Positions 44,437-54,630 are shown, numbered from the stretch's first letter. The stretch is DNA of 64,000 bases from Gammaproteobacteria bacterium (GCA_026706935.1 JAPOXV010000019.1:62001-126000); one strand, 5' to 3'. Notes: a model not told the origin generated them from the letters alone. Numbers and translations: made by a program.

Positions 44437-46035
44437 ATGTTCCCCGAATTTGGTCTAACCATTAATTCGTTCTTCGACTCATTGTCAGATACAGAGATTC
44501 GGAAATTCTTCGATACCTCAGTTCTATCTGTCCTAGATGCGCTAGCTCATGGGAAGGTCGAAGGACTTGAACTGAAACGTATCGCAACTACGTACGTAGA
44601 CCTCGACGCCACCCTCAACGATACCGACGGACGCCGTCTTGTCTTGTCGCTGATTCCCGTACAAAAGCGGGGCGAATTAGAGGCGCGCGTCGATCGGAGT
44701 ATTGAGCCGAGTCAAGCGAATTCCTGGACCAATCCAGAGATCACTCGCCTACGCGACTTCTTTGGGTTGATGGATGAACAATTGAGTCTGCGAACATCGA
44801 TCGGCGTGGACTCCGTTGAACCGGTATACGGACTCTTTCAACATCAGCGGGGAGCGGTTGAAGAGCTACTTCCGTTGCTAACCGATGGCGATCAGCGTGC
44901 CGTTCTACACCTACCTACAGGAGTCGGAAAGACAAGAACCGCAATGCATGTCGTCGCTTCATTCCTCCGCAACAACGAACCCTCGGTTGTTGTTTGGCTC
45001 GCATCCGGGAAGGAGCTATTGGAGCAGGCGGGCGCGGCTTTTCAGGAAGCTTGGTCTAACCTTGGAACAAGGTCCGTCAAATTTGGAGTGCTACAAGGTC
45101 AACAAACTCTCGCTCTCGAAGAATTTGATGACGGTTTCATATGTGTGGGTTTAGCAAAAGCCTGGTCTATGCTGACTGGTTCGCATCCAGATTGGACACT
45201 AAAAATCGCGAAGAAAACACGTCTTGTCGTATTCGATGAAGCTCATTAGAGCATCGCACGCACATTTCGACGAATTACCGAAGAACTAACTACCGACTAT
45301 CGCTGTGCGCTGCTCGGGCTCACCGCTACGCCAGGTCGAACTTGGGACGATATCGACGAAGATGGTCGACTCGCGGCGTTCTTCGACCACAACAAAATCA
45401 CTCTAAACGTGCCAACGGAAAACCCGATCGAGTACCTTATCTCAAATGGATATCTAGCACAACCAACGTTTCGCACGCTTCTTGCGAGTCCAGGATTGAA
45501 AGTCAGTGAATCTGATCTCGCTCGGATAAAGTCCTCTCTCGACATTCCAACGGACGTACTAGCAAGACTCTCTATGTCCGATCAGTATGTTGCGGTCGTG
45601 TTAGATGCAGTCGAGAGTCTTCTTAAAGCCGGACACAAACGAATGCTAGTCTTCGCCGCTAGCGTGGAACTTACAAGACTTTTGGCAGCTGTACTTAATA
45701 TGCGAGGAGTCGAGGGTTACGCAATCACCGGTGGGACATCAAAACAAGCACGATCTAACGCTGTCCGAGCATTCAAGTCGAATGTAACACAATCGATAGT
45801 ACTCGTTAACTACGGCGTGCTTACGACAGGTTTCGACGCACCTAAGGCTTCCGCAGGAGTAATCGCACGACCGACCAAGTCGTTAGTACTCTACAGTCAG
45901 ATGATCGGTCGACTGATACGAGGACCAAAAGCCGGCGGAACCGAATCATGCGAGGTTGTAACTGTCGTGGATACTCGACTACCCGGATTCGGCGACATTG
46001 CTGAAGCATTTTCTAATTGGGAGGATATCTGGTAG
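44437..46035 (+). pseudogene. SF2 DEAH helicase interrupted by an in-frame TAG
   Basis: Helicase of the restriction half of the cassette. Motif I PTGVGKT lies at about 161-167 and motif II DEAH at 267-270. A TAG at 45247-45249 follows DEAH immediately, and the frame continues as SIARTFRRITEELTTDYRCA, then LLGLTATPGRTWDD (motif III) and later TTGFDAPKASAGVIARPTKS and QMIGRLIRG (motifs V and VI). DEAH is usually followed by Q or another residue, so CAG to TAG is the simplest explanation. The full frame would give 532 residues. A GTG at 45409 could restart translation of the C-terminal lobe. The stop overlaps the next gene by one base. Confidence 0.8.
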
Positions 46036-47996
46036 TGACAAATTTCGAAAAATCAGATGGTGAGTTAGGACTCGACTTTAGCATCATCGACCCGAAAATG
46101 ACTGTCAAAGCAATGCGCGATAGTGGGTACAAGTCAACGACCCATGCTCTCGCGGAACTTATCGATAACTCAATTGAGAGTGGGGCCAGTACCATCGAGA
46201 TTTTTGGTTTAAGTCGGATCAATGAGAGCACGCAGACAAAGAGACTACAGGAATTAGCGGTCCTCGATAATGGGCAAGGGATGAACAGACAAACACTTCG
46301 AAGCGCTCTTCGCTACGGTCACGGAACGCGACGTGAGCGTAGAGGGATTGGTCGCTTTGGAATGGGTTTGCCGAATTCATCTATGTCTCAAGCTCGACGT
46401 CTAGATATATGGTCCTGGCAATCGGGCGCGACAAACGCATTACACACCTATCTTTCTCTCGATGAAGTAGAGAGTGGCGTTACCCTGATTCCTGAACCAC
46501 AGCTTCAAAAGCTACCGGAAGCATACCTTCAGTGTACTCGAATGCTGTATGGCAATTCTGGCACGCTAGTCGTTTGGAGTGAATTAGACCGCGTAGAGTG
46601 GCGGCGCGCTTCCACAACGTTCAAACATACAGAATTCCTACTCGGCCGCATATATCGACGATTCCTTGCTAACGACACTGATCGACTACATCTAGAAGAT
46701 ACACGAAATGAAGATATCGGACCAAGGAGAAAAATAAACCTGATTCCAATCGACGAAGAAGACGAAGGCGAATTTGTCGTACGTGATGAAGAGATAGTTG
46801 AAGTTCGCCCGAACGATCCGTTATATCTGATGAACGGTACATCGTGCCCTGAGCAATTTGGAAATGGACCAATGTTCACAGAACTGCCAGAGTTTAGTCC
46901 AACTAGCATCTCCGTTGACTACGGCGGAAGAGAGTTCGAAGTCCAAATCCGTGCGAGTTACGTTCGTCCTTTAGCACGAGACTTCAAACAAGAAGGAGCA
47001 GCTTGGCCTGAGCAATTTCACGGTCTCGATGCCGGTAATTCCCCTTGGGGAAAGCACGCTGCCCAAAATCTCGGCGTATCACTAATGCGAGCTCATCGTG
47101 AGATACAGCTTGATGAGTCCTGGACAAGCCCATCAGAACCTCGAGACAGATGGTGGTCGATCGAGGTCGACTTCCCGACTGAACTTGACGAGGTATTTGG
47201 TATTACTAATAACAAACAAGGAGCTGTTACTTTTCAACGGTTGGCTACGTTTGACTGGAGACGAGAAGTTCTTGATGACGAACAGTCAAAAGGCGACGTA
47301 CGACGACGAATGGAAGCTGATGGCGATCCCCGAATTTTTCTACAGAGAGTTCACGACCACATTGATCGCTGTCGCAGCACCATGCGTGCGCGAATCAGGC
47401 AGTACAGAATCACTCGACATACGCAAGATGACTCTTACGATGAAGAAACCGTCGCTGATAAAAAAGCTTCCGATGTTATCAAGAAACGGGAACAAGATGG
47501 ATATCGTGGCGACTCGGATAAAGCTGCAGAATCCGGAACTGAACAGGAACACCGAGAGGAGCAAGTTCGCTCTCTAACCGAAAAACATCGACTCGATCCC
47601 GATGACGCACTGCGAAAGGTTGAAGAAACGCTCAAGACGGACAGTCGTGTACGCTGGATCCAGTCCGACCAACAGAGTCCGGCATTTTTCGATGTCGAAC
47701 CATTGCCAAGCGTAATTCAGGTTGCTCTAAACAGGAACCATCCTGTGCATTCCCACCTATGGGAGGTAATGCACCCAGATATGCTAGATGACGATTCAGT
47801 TGAGCAACTACAAGAACAGTTATCTAAAGCCGCTTCGGCGTTTCGTATTCTCGTTTACTCTTGGGCTCGGTATGAAGAAGAACAAACAGGACGAGATCGC
47901 AAAAATGTGAGGGATGCTAGGATCGAGTGGGGAAGGTACGCCGAAGAGTTTTTCGACGATCCTGAAGATGAACTAGGACCAACCGACCTCGTTTGA
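46035..47996 (+). CDS. GHKL (Hsp90-like) ATPase, part of SspFGH-like module
   Basis: A 653-residue protein whose N-terminal 200 residues form a GHKL ATPase: N-box ELIDNS (41-46), G1 box DNGQGM (78-83), G2 box GIGRFGMGLPNSS (104-116). The C-terminal part is charged and unrecognised. I start at GTG 46035, which shares one base with the helicase stop and has GGGAGG about 11 bases upstream; a TTG six codons earlier overlaps the helicase. The order helicase, GHKL ATPase, PLD nuclease downstream of sspBCD fits the SspFGH restriction module, although I cannot assign the letters with certainty. Intact. Confidence 0.78.
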   Translation: MTNFEKSDGELGLDFSIIDPKMTVKAMRDSGYKSTTHALAELIDNSIESGASTIEIFGLSRINESTQTKRLQELAVLDNGQGMNRQTLRSALRYGHGTRRERRGIGRFGMGLPNSSMSQARRLDIWSWQSGATNALHTYLSLDEVESGVTLIPEPQLQKLPEAYLQCTRMLYGNSGTLVVWSELDRVEWRRASTTFKHTEFLLGRIYRRFLANDTDRLHLEDTRNEDIGPRRKINLIPIDEEDEGEFVVRDEEIVEVRPNDPLYLMNGTSCPEQFGNGPMFTELPEFSPTSISVDYGGREFEVQIRASYVRPLARDFKQEGAAWPEQFHGLDAGNSPWGKHAAQNLGVSLMRAHREIQLDESWTSPSEPRDRWWSIEVDFPTELDEVFGITNNKQGAVTFQRLATFDWRREVLDDEQSKGDVRRRMEADGDPRIFLQRVHDHIDRCRSTMRARIRQYRITRHTQDDSYDEETVADKKASDVIKKREQDGYRGDSDKAAESGTEQEHREEQVRSLTEKHRLDPDDALRKVEETLKTDSRVRWIQSDQQSPAFFDVEPLPSVIQVALNRNHPVHSHLWEVMHPDMLDDDSVEQLQEQLSKAASAFRILVYSWARYEEEQTGRDRKNVRDARIEWGRYAEEFFDDPEDELGPTDLV

Positions 47997-48003
47997 GAGT
48001 AAA

Positions 48004-48912
48004 TTGTTGAGTATTTCTACTAGTACGCAGGGCGAACGCATTCGGAGTTTATTTCGCGATGCGTCAGAAGCAACAATCATCGCGCCCTTCATGAAGATTG
48101 ACGCGCTTCATTCAATACTAAAAGTAATCCCGAAAAGTGCTCCAATTCGATGTGTCACACGTTGGATTCCATCAGAAGTAGCCGCTAGAGTCTCCGATCC
48201 CAAGATTCTTGACATTCTTCGAGAACGAGAAGCGTACGAGTTATTACTTGTGGATAGATTACATGCGAAGCTATATATTGCAGATAGTGAGTGTCTAGTC
48301 GGTTCTGCAAACGTTACTCTAGCGGCGCTAGGCGAAACTCCAGGCGAATCAAATATCGAGGTCTTAGTGAGCTCATCGACTAATGATCCCGGCGTTAGGC
48401 AGACTCTCGCTGATATAGAGAGTGAAGCCACGACTGCGACCGATCAGATGGCTGAGACCGTTTTAAGGATGGCAGATGCGCTGATGGACTTTGAGAGTCC
48501 ACCACCAAATCAAACATGGCATCCGTTCAGTCGAAAGCCTGAGGATGCGTATCGAATCTACAGCATTCGTCACTCGAGTTACATGACAAGAGCAGAGCGA
48601 GTACTACTGCGCGACATCGCACTAGCAGATTTACGCCCCGGTCTTGACGAGGAGTCGTTTCGATACTCCATTCGTGCTCTGTTGACTGCAATTCCGACTG
48701 CGTCAGCTATCCTGAGTGCACCAAACGACGAACTGATTACGCGTGCCGATGCAACCGTCTATCTCAAGAGCATCCGTACGGATGACTTCGATGAAAACGA
48801 TCTATGGTTGGCTTTCGTTAAATGGATGTCGCATTTCTTTGACGACAAAGTCATGATCCAGGAAATCTCGGAAATCGCGCTACGAAAGGCGGTCGTCATA
48901 CCCATTAGATAG
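48004..48912 (+). CDS. PLD-family nuclease-domain protein, part of SspFGH-like module
   Basis: A 302-residue protein with one PLD motif: HAKLY at 87-91 and GSANVT at 100-105, followed by SNIEVLV as in HKD nucleases. The C-terminal half (about 170-302) is helical and unrecognised. It starts at TTG seven bases after the GHKL ATPase stop and is the last gene of the six-gene cassette. A PLD nuclease next to a helicase and an Hsp90-like ATPase suggests the DNA-cleaving component; reported SspFGH damages DNA that lacks phosphorothioate. Intact. Confidence 0.75.
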   Translation: MLSISTSTQGERIRSLFRDASEATIIAPFMKIDALHSILKVIPKSAPIRCVTRWIPSEVAARVSDPKILDILREREAYELLLVDRLHAKLYIADSECLVGSANVTLAALGETPGESNIEVLVSSSTNDPGVRQTLADIESEATTATDQMAETVLRMADALMDFESPPPNQTWHPFSRKPEDAYRIYSIRHSSYMTRAERVLLRDIALADLRPGLDEESFRYSIRALLTAIPTASAILSAPNDELITRADATVYLKSIRTDDFDENDLWLAFVKWMSHFFDDKVMIQEISEIALRKAVVIPIR

Positions 48913-49337
48913 GATCTTCTGAAGTAGCGAACCTGAGCAAAAGAGCAAAGGGAAGTAACTAGCTTAGCTCGTTAAGGATTGGCTCTTGTATATTTAGTTA
49001 CTGCTTTTGCTGCATTGGGTCGCGAATAAAGTCGGGTTCAAGCGTTTTGTCCGGTCGAAATTCCTGTCGCATGTGCATGTTCACATAATTGTCGAGGTAC
49101 TTGGTGCTAACGCTTCGATGCCAATGATTCGACGTCGATTTCATGGTTCGATGACGGTTATTTACGTATTGAGATGCCACGGTCCACTTCGCCGTTCTCC
49201 CTGACTGCGATTGATCAGTTCACGTGACCATATTCAGCAAAGCAACAACTAAATACATAACAGCCTATTTTTAAAATACGCCGAGTTTTGCGCTTCGCGA
49301 TGAAATTCAGAAAGTCAGTCAAGGAGTGAATCTGAAT
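48913..49337. other. Gene-free stretch
   Basis: About 425 bases after the cassette. A 60-codon minus-strand frame at 48998-49180 ends mid-stretch and has no recognisable motif. No terminator hairpin with a T tract was found. Confidence 0.45.
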
Positions 49338-49643
49338 ATGACTTTAACAGATCTTGTAAGACTTTTCGTCGAAACCGTACTCAGCGCACTCCGGCGTCCA
49401 TTGGATGAAGACGTAATCAAAGAGGTTTTCAAGAGAATTGAACGTCAATATAGAGGCGACTACAACGATTTATGCGCGAACGCAAATACAGGAAGTCAAT
49501 CCATAAATCCCTTGATCGAAAAATCCGTCGGATCACATTTACAAGCCACCGTAAAACGGAGCGGCGTATCCGCAGCAGTTGAATGTTCGCTTATTACATC
49601 TTATTCGAAACTGCACATAACACCAATTCGGGGCAATTTCTGA
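49338..49643 (+). CDS. Small protein of unknown function
   Basis: About 101 residues, starting TLTDLVRLFVETVLSALRRP with a helical N-terminus, then KEVFKRIERQYRGDY and a less structured C-terminal half. ATG 49338 is preferred because AAGGAG lies 12 bases upstream; the GTG four codons earlier overlaps that ribosome-binding site. No family recognised. It stands alone on the plus strand between the phosphorothioation-like cassette and a convergent nuclease gene. Coding status moderately supported. Confidence 0.4.
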   Translation: MTLTDLVRLFVETVLSALRRPLDEDVIKEVFKRIERQYRGDYNDLCANANTGSQSINPLIEKSVGSHLQATVKRSGVSAAVECSLITSYSKLHITPIRGNF

Positions 49644-49762
49644 ATTTCGACCTTACAAATCGCTCGAACACTGCTTCATTCGCGACCGCACACAGCAAAA
49701 CGACAGCTACATGCATAAAAGCCTAGTGTTTAAGAGGTCCATAAACAGGCTAGTTCGATTCA

Positions 49763-51739
49763 TTAACGCGGATTGTGCAGTCGTTCCTTTGTAAGTCCTG
49801 AACGGTCCAATAGGGCGATCTCGGTCCAAAAATCGCGACTTGAAAATGTTACATTTTGTATTGATTGCAGTGCTTTTTCTACCGAACCTGCTCTACCCAT
49901 GAGGTATATAAATTGAGGAACATCCATCCAGAATACAGATATCATATATCTAAATAAGTCCTCCGGTTTATATTCTTCGGGGTATCGATCAAATTCGTCC
50001 TCAATCTCGCTAAATATCGAATTAAACTTCCCAATAATTTCGATAGCACGAACATCGTCAGTCATCGCCTCAAAGCTAACTTGGGTGGCGGCGTTAATTA
50101 ATGCGTTCGTTAATGCTTTGTCGGTAACAGGTCCAAAGGTAAGGCTGGATACCGCCACTTTGATGATATCCGTAGTTATTGATTCACCAGCTTCGCTTAC
50201 TATCTCCTCGTTACCTAATATAGTATTTCGATCGTGTCGTACCAGTTGCTTTAATGCAACTAAAAACCCGCCGACGTAATCCTTAATAAACGCAAGCGTA
50301 TTAACCGACTCAGCAGCGCGAGTTAGTACTTTAGATTTAGCCTCAAAGATAATCCAGTCCGTCTCACCACGACATAGAACATCAATTTCTAGAGCTTTTC
50401 CATTCGCGTGGTATCTAACGTTCTTCTTAACTTCAGTGGCTTTTCCTACGCACGCAAGATAGATGGATAATTCACTCACTTCCGACACGATCGGCTCCGC
50501 TACTTTGCGCTGAAGTTTGGACCAAATTGTCTCAAATGCGATCTTGTATACCGAGCAAGCGGCCAAAGAAGGCGTTAGCGCAATCACCTTATCTTCACCG
50601 CTGTCGAAAAATACTGATGACTGGTGGTCTCTCTGTTCTGTATCAAATGGACGAAGATAGTTGGAGTTCGTTTCCCCACGTTTTGCTCGTGCTTTTTCGG
50701 TTAATAAAGGAAACCTACGTTGAGCCGTCTTAAGAGGCATTCCAATAAGTCGATCTGTCTTACGATTCCTTAGAAGTTCAATACCTTCTTGCAGCAATGC
50801 GTCCACCTCATGCTTTACCTGTCGGGTATAAGGTGGCCATGCGACTCTGCCAAAAGCACGCCGAATAATGATTAGAGCGCTTACAGGTACTTGAGGTAAG
50901 GTGAACAATACGTGCCATTTAATAGACTCGTCAAAATTCCTAATAACTGCCGTTGGGTGTATTCCCGTAACTCCTTCAAAACGGTTGTATCTTTGACAAT
51001 TCAGAGCGGCTGCAAGATTGATCGAAAGTGAGATTCCCTCCTTAAGTAACCCGCTATCTGGTGTAGATGGCGGATTGTGGATGTGACGAAGTGCGAGTGA
51101 GATTAGCCATCCAACCGGTATTTCGGGTTTACTTGGTGAACGCGCTGGTGCAATTTGGTTTCCGAACAACCAGAGATCGTCATGCAGCCGATTGTGTTGA
51201 TACATATGTTGAAACAAGTACATAAGAATGTTCACCCCGCCTACATTCTCGATCATCGAGTCGACGCGATTCGCTATCTGAAGTTGCGTGTGTTCATTGA
51301 TATTAGGTCCAAAAGAGTCGATTTGGACGTCAAAACCGCAATCGCGTATTCCTCGACAGGCTATTCCCACGGTTTTATTACGGGGGTTCGGGTCAAAGTC
51401 GCCAAGTACGTCAGGGGAGTCAGGAGCGTACTGTGCAGAGACGATTGCACGCTGCCAAATAGTTGTATTTGTTGGAGCAGCATATGACCTTGATTCTGAC
51501 TTAAGTGCATTACAAATCTTCTCAAGCGTTCGAACGGCGTGATTTGATGCGTCTCCCGCGGCTTCTGCAATCTCACAAGCATCAAGCAGGTAACCGATTT
51601 CATTCCTGAAAAGCCGACGTTCTTGAGTACCGTCGGTACGCAAGATCGAATCAATTGATTGTTGGGGACCGAGAGTCGCTTCCCGACCTAGATGGTCCAA
51701 AAGAGTAAGGTAGTTACTTAGATCAGTTCGTAGTAGCAA
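49763..51739 (-). CDS. PD-(D/E)XK nuclease-domain protein, unknown family
   Basis: A 658-residue protein, strongly AT-rich. Around residues 445-465 it has a nuclease motif: EIDVLCRGETDWIIFEAKSK, with the D in EID and the E-x-K of FEAKS at the expected spacing for PD-(D/E)XK. The surrounding parts are predominantly helical and I cannot assign them to a family. Start appears to be TTG. It neighbours only IS debris on its right. The single nuclease motif in a large unknown protein inside a defence island suggests a stand-alone effector. Confidence 0.65.
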   Translation of the reverse strand: MLLRTDLSNYLTLLDHLGREATLGPQQSIDSILRTDGTQERRLFRNEIGYLLDACEIAEAAGDASNHAVRTLEKICNALKSESRSYAAPTNTTIWQRAIVSAQYAPDSPDVLGDFDPNPRNKTVGIACRGIRDCGFDVQIDSFGPNINEHTQLQIANRVDSMIENVGGVNILMYLFQHMYQHNRLHDDLWLFGNQIAPARSPSKPEIPVGWLISLALRHIHNPPSTPDSGLLKEGISLSINLAAALNCQRYNRFEGVTGIHPTAVIRNFDESIKWHVLFTLPQVPVSALIIIRRAFGRVAWPPYTRQVKHEVDALLQEGIELLRNRKTDRLIGMPLKTAQRRFPLLTEKARAKRGETNSNYLRPFDTEQRDHQSSVFFDSGEDKVIALTPSLAACSVYKIAFETIWSKLQRKVAEPIVSEVSELSIYLACVGKATEVKKNVRYHANGKALEIDVLCRGETDWIIFEAKSKVLTRAAESVNTLAFIKDYVGGFLVALKQLVRHDRNTILGNEEIVSEAGESITTDIIKVAVSSLTFGPVTDKALTNALINAATQVSFEAMTDDVRAIEIIGKFNSIFSEIEDEFDRYPEEYKPEDLFRYMISVFWMDVPQFIYLMGRAGSVEKALQSIQNVTFSSRDFWTEIALLDRSGLTKERLHNPR

Positions 51740-51989
51740 TACAGGCTTTAGCGTGAGTTGCGAGAAATTGACCGCCTAAGTATAGATTTGTTGGTGCGAA
51801 AATTACCTTCCGAATTCCACTCGAGTAACAGAACTCGATCTTATTGAAACGCAAAGTCCATCACGAAAAGCAACACTTATATGTTTTGACCTGTACTCAG
51901 GTTCTTTGTTTTGGGCTCTTATGTATTTAATTTTGGTTTTTTCAAAATCGTGTCTAAGCTTTGTTAGTTATCAATGACTTACGACATAC

Positions 51990-52290
51990 ATGAAGCGATT
52001 GTTATTTAGGCACTATTTGGCTCACCTAGAGACTCTGACCGGGACACAACGCCAGCAAGTTATCGCAGCCCTTCAGCGACCCGATCCAGGCGGCACCGTA
52101 CCCCATCAGGTCCGTGCGCGTGAACGACAATTCGACGTTGAACGTCGGCGCATCCATTGCGGTGTGACGGGGACACGGAAGCACGCCAAAAGTGCTGGTC
52201 TGATGCGCTTTCGCCGCCTTGCCGAAGGCTGCGGGTAAGACGTATACCGCGCTCACGGGGACGGGGTTGGCGAAGCTATGCCATCGGGTG
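51990..52290 (+). pseudogene. IS1595-family transposase N-terminal fragment
   Basis: Begins FRHYLAHLETLTGTQRQQVI, the usual opening of IS1595 transposases, continues to the zinc-ribbon region HCGVTGTRKHAKSAGLMRFR, then after a frameshift near 52237 reads KTYTALTGTGLAKLCHRVSR in a different frame. Similarity stops at the IS21 terminal sequence. A second part of an IS1595 transposase lies on the opposite strand beyond the IS21 element. Confidence 0.68.
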
Positions 52291-52370
52291 TCACGCGACA
52301 CCGAAACTGCCGGTCAAACGACACTGAAACTGGCGGGTCCAGTGACAGGTATTTAACGTACCCGTGGTAG

Positions 52371-52409
52371 GGGAAAAGCCCTGAGGGCGTAGCCCGAAGG
52401 GCTTTTCCC
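52371..52409 (-). terminator. Hairpin terminator of IS21 istB
   Basis: Perfect 11-base arms, GGGAAAAGCCC and GGGCTTTTCCC, enclosing a second small stem. It lies about 60 bases beyond the istB stop and matches the hairpin after the istB remnant at 31.98 kb. Confidence 0.65.
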
Positions 52410-52468
52410 GCGTGCTCGGTGAATAGCCCGATCAAGATGTTGAGCCCTGTTTTGCACTTGATGCACGT

Positions 52469-53255
52469 CTACTGACCATCCCTGCGCGTCGTTTTTTTGC
52501 GTAGTCGGTAACTGTCGCCTTGGATGGTGATCACTTGGCTGTGGTGTAGGAGGCGGTCGAGAATGGCAGTCGCCGCCGACCTAGTCGGACACGTCATCGC
52601 CAAGCACACGTCCCCAGTCCGCCAGACCTTGGTTGGAGGTCAGCAGAATGCTGCCGGTCTCGTAACGTGCCGCGACGAGTTGAAACAGCAGATGGACCGT
52701 CCGGGGCGGTACCGGCAGGTAGCCGAATTCGTCGACGATCAACAGCTTCGGCTTGACAAAGCGCGTGAGACACGCATCCCACGTGCCGGTTTCATGCGCC
52801 TGGTGCAGTTGCACCATCAAGGTCTGCGCGGCCACGAATAACACGCTGTAATCGGCTTCGGCAGCGGCGCGGCCGAGACCGATCGCAAGGTGGGTCTTGC
52901 CCACCCCCGGTGGTCCCAGCAACAGCACGTTTTCGCCACTGGCGATCCAACGTGCCGTCGCCAGGTCGTGGATCTGGTCCGGGTTAACGCTCGGTTGTGC
53001 TTTGAATTCAAAGTCGTCGAGGGTTCGCTGCATCGGAGAGTGCGCCTGTTGCACGTGGCGCACCAGCCGCTGCCGACGCTTGCTGTCGCGTTCGTGCCGG
53101 TAGAGCATGATCAGAAAATCCCGCAGGTTCAACTCGGCGTCGGCGGCTTCCGCCAACAGGTTCGGTAGCTGCTCCCGAATGTACGGCAGGCGCAACTCGC
53201 CCAGCCAACTCGTCAGTTCCTCGTCGTCGACGAACTGGTTCATCGCGACCGTCAT
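52469..53255 (-). pseudogene. istB: IS21 helper ATPase IstB, frameshifted near the C-terminus
   Basis: AAA+ helper protein for IS21 transposition. From ATG 53255 (ATGA overlap with istA) it reads normally through Walker A GPPGVGKTH and Walker B LLIVDEFGYLPV to GRVLGDDV. There the frame hits a stop (near 52588), while the expected continuation AATAILDRLLHHSQVIT and SYRLRKK follows in a shifted frame to TAG 52469. A short insertion near 52585 explains this. The protein lacks only its last 35-40 residues. Confidence 0.8.
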
Positions 53256-54548
53256 GACGTCCCCTCCGCCGCGGCATAATCGGCGTAGATCGCCAACGAC
53301 CGGGTTACGCTGCGATCGCGCGGTGCTGGCGCCGCCGGCGTGGCGTCCAGCTGAAAGTGCGTCTTGTCCATGCGCCGTTGATGGCGACCTTCGCAACGCG
53401 GATGTTCCGCGACTAACTGGGCGCGATGGTAGATGTTCACCGTCGCGGTCGTGGTAATCACCTGTACCTTGGCGCCGATCAGCTGCCACGGCACCGAGTA
53501 GACGTTCGTATCCAGCACGATCGCCGCCTCGGCGGTCACGGTACGTTCGAGTTCGCGTGGCGAACCGAAGGGTGGCTTGCCATCAAGTGCCTGGAGCTGC
53601 TCGCGTTCCGCGTGGAACCGCGTCAGGGGCGTATCGCCCTTGTCACTGAGTGTCCGATGGTCGGTGATCGTCGCCACCCACATCGCCAGATGGCGATCCA
53701 GCTCCCCCAACTGGCAAAGGACCGACCCGCTAAGGCATTGTGTTTCACGTAACCCACACTGCGTTCAACCTTACCCTTGGTGCGGGCTCGATAGGTTCGA
53801 CAGGCACGGGGCTTGAAGCCCCAGTACTTGGCAAACGCATTCAGCCGATCGTTGAAAACCGCCGGTCGGTCGTCGTGACGCGGCGTGGTCACCAAGGCTT
53901 TCGGGTTATCCATCAAAACCGTCGTCGGCACCCCGCCGAAATGCGCGACCCGTCATCATGACGGTAGGCCCCTTCGGTGCCGTCGAACCATTCCCGTTGC
54001 GTCTCCTGCGGGTAGGCCTTGGCAAAGAGTCGCCGTGAATAACCCAACGTCGCCACGAGCACATGAACTTCCTGGTCGTGGCCTTCAATCGATACCACCT
54101 TCTCACCGAAGTCGATCTGGAGCTGTTCCCCCGGCTTCGTTTCAAAACGCGGGGTCGCCAATCGCGAGGCTTCTAAACGCTCCCGGTACGGCTTCAAGGC
54201 GCGCTGCACCGTTCGCAAGGATACCTCGATGCCTAATTCGGCCGCCAACTCCTGACGCACCACGTCCGCATTGCCGTTATGCTGCAGAAAACGTTCGAGC
54301 AGAAACTCGGCATGCGGGTCCAACGCGCTGGGCGGTTGCTGGCGCAGTGCGGCTTCGAAACCGATCCTGATATAGCGCATCACCGTCGTGTGGCTGCACC
54401 CCAAGATACCAGCAATCTTCCATGCCGAATGCCCCTTGGCATGCAACGTCTTCATCGTCAAGACTTCATCCGGTCCCTTCATCGTGTGCGCACCTTGTGC
54501 CGTCGGCAGGATGGCATCGATGGTATCGGATGGTTTTTTCGTCGTCAT
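53252..54548 (-). pseudogene. istA: IS21 transposase IstA, two frameshifts
   Basis: DDE transposase of the IS21 element. Three reading-frame pieces join to one full IstA. From ATG 54548 they run through a helix-turn-helix (AWKIAGILGCSHTTVMRYI) and the catalytic core start QIDFGEKVVSIEGHDQEVHV to EGAYRH; after a shift near 53945 comes TTVLMDNPKALVTTPR to SFASWG; after a second shift in a G run near 53710 comes ELDRHLAMWVATITDH to the stop. The second lesion lies in a homopolymer and could be a sequencing error, the first is not so simple. Confidence 0.82.
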
Positions 54549-54630
54549 ATCGAAACTCCGTGACTGTGACAAACTTCCGCGCGACCGCATGCGGTCGCGC
54601 TTACATCACTGCCAGTTTCGATGTCGCCTA

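Larger units (their letters stand above)
52291..54630 (-). mobile_element. IS21-family element, decayed
   Basis: About 2.3 kb with istA and istB in the standard order on the minus strand, both inactivated. Terminal sequences are recognisable: CGACACCGAAACTGCC (52296) and CGACACTGAAACTGGC (52319) at one end, and the reverse complement of CGACATCGAAACTGGC at 54611-54626 at the other. Multiple short repeats at the ends are typical of IS21 transposase binding sites. Flanked by IS1595 pieces. Confidence 0.75.

Noticed and set aside
44096-45249. Genetic-code reassignment of TAG as an explanation of the two in-frame amber codons
   Set aside because: TAG ends other intact genes in the window in the normal way (for example the Opp binding protein at 23838-23840 and yejA at 1391-1393), and the two positions call for different residues (W and probably Q). 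Single mutations or suppression are simpler.
48998-49180. Minus-strand 60-codon frame as an integrase tail
   Set aside because: No R-H-x-x-Y type motif and no flanking att-like sequence; not supportable.
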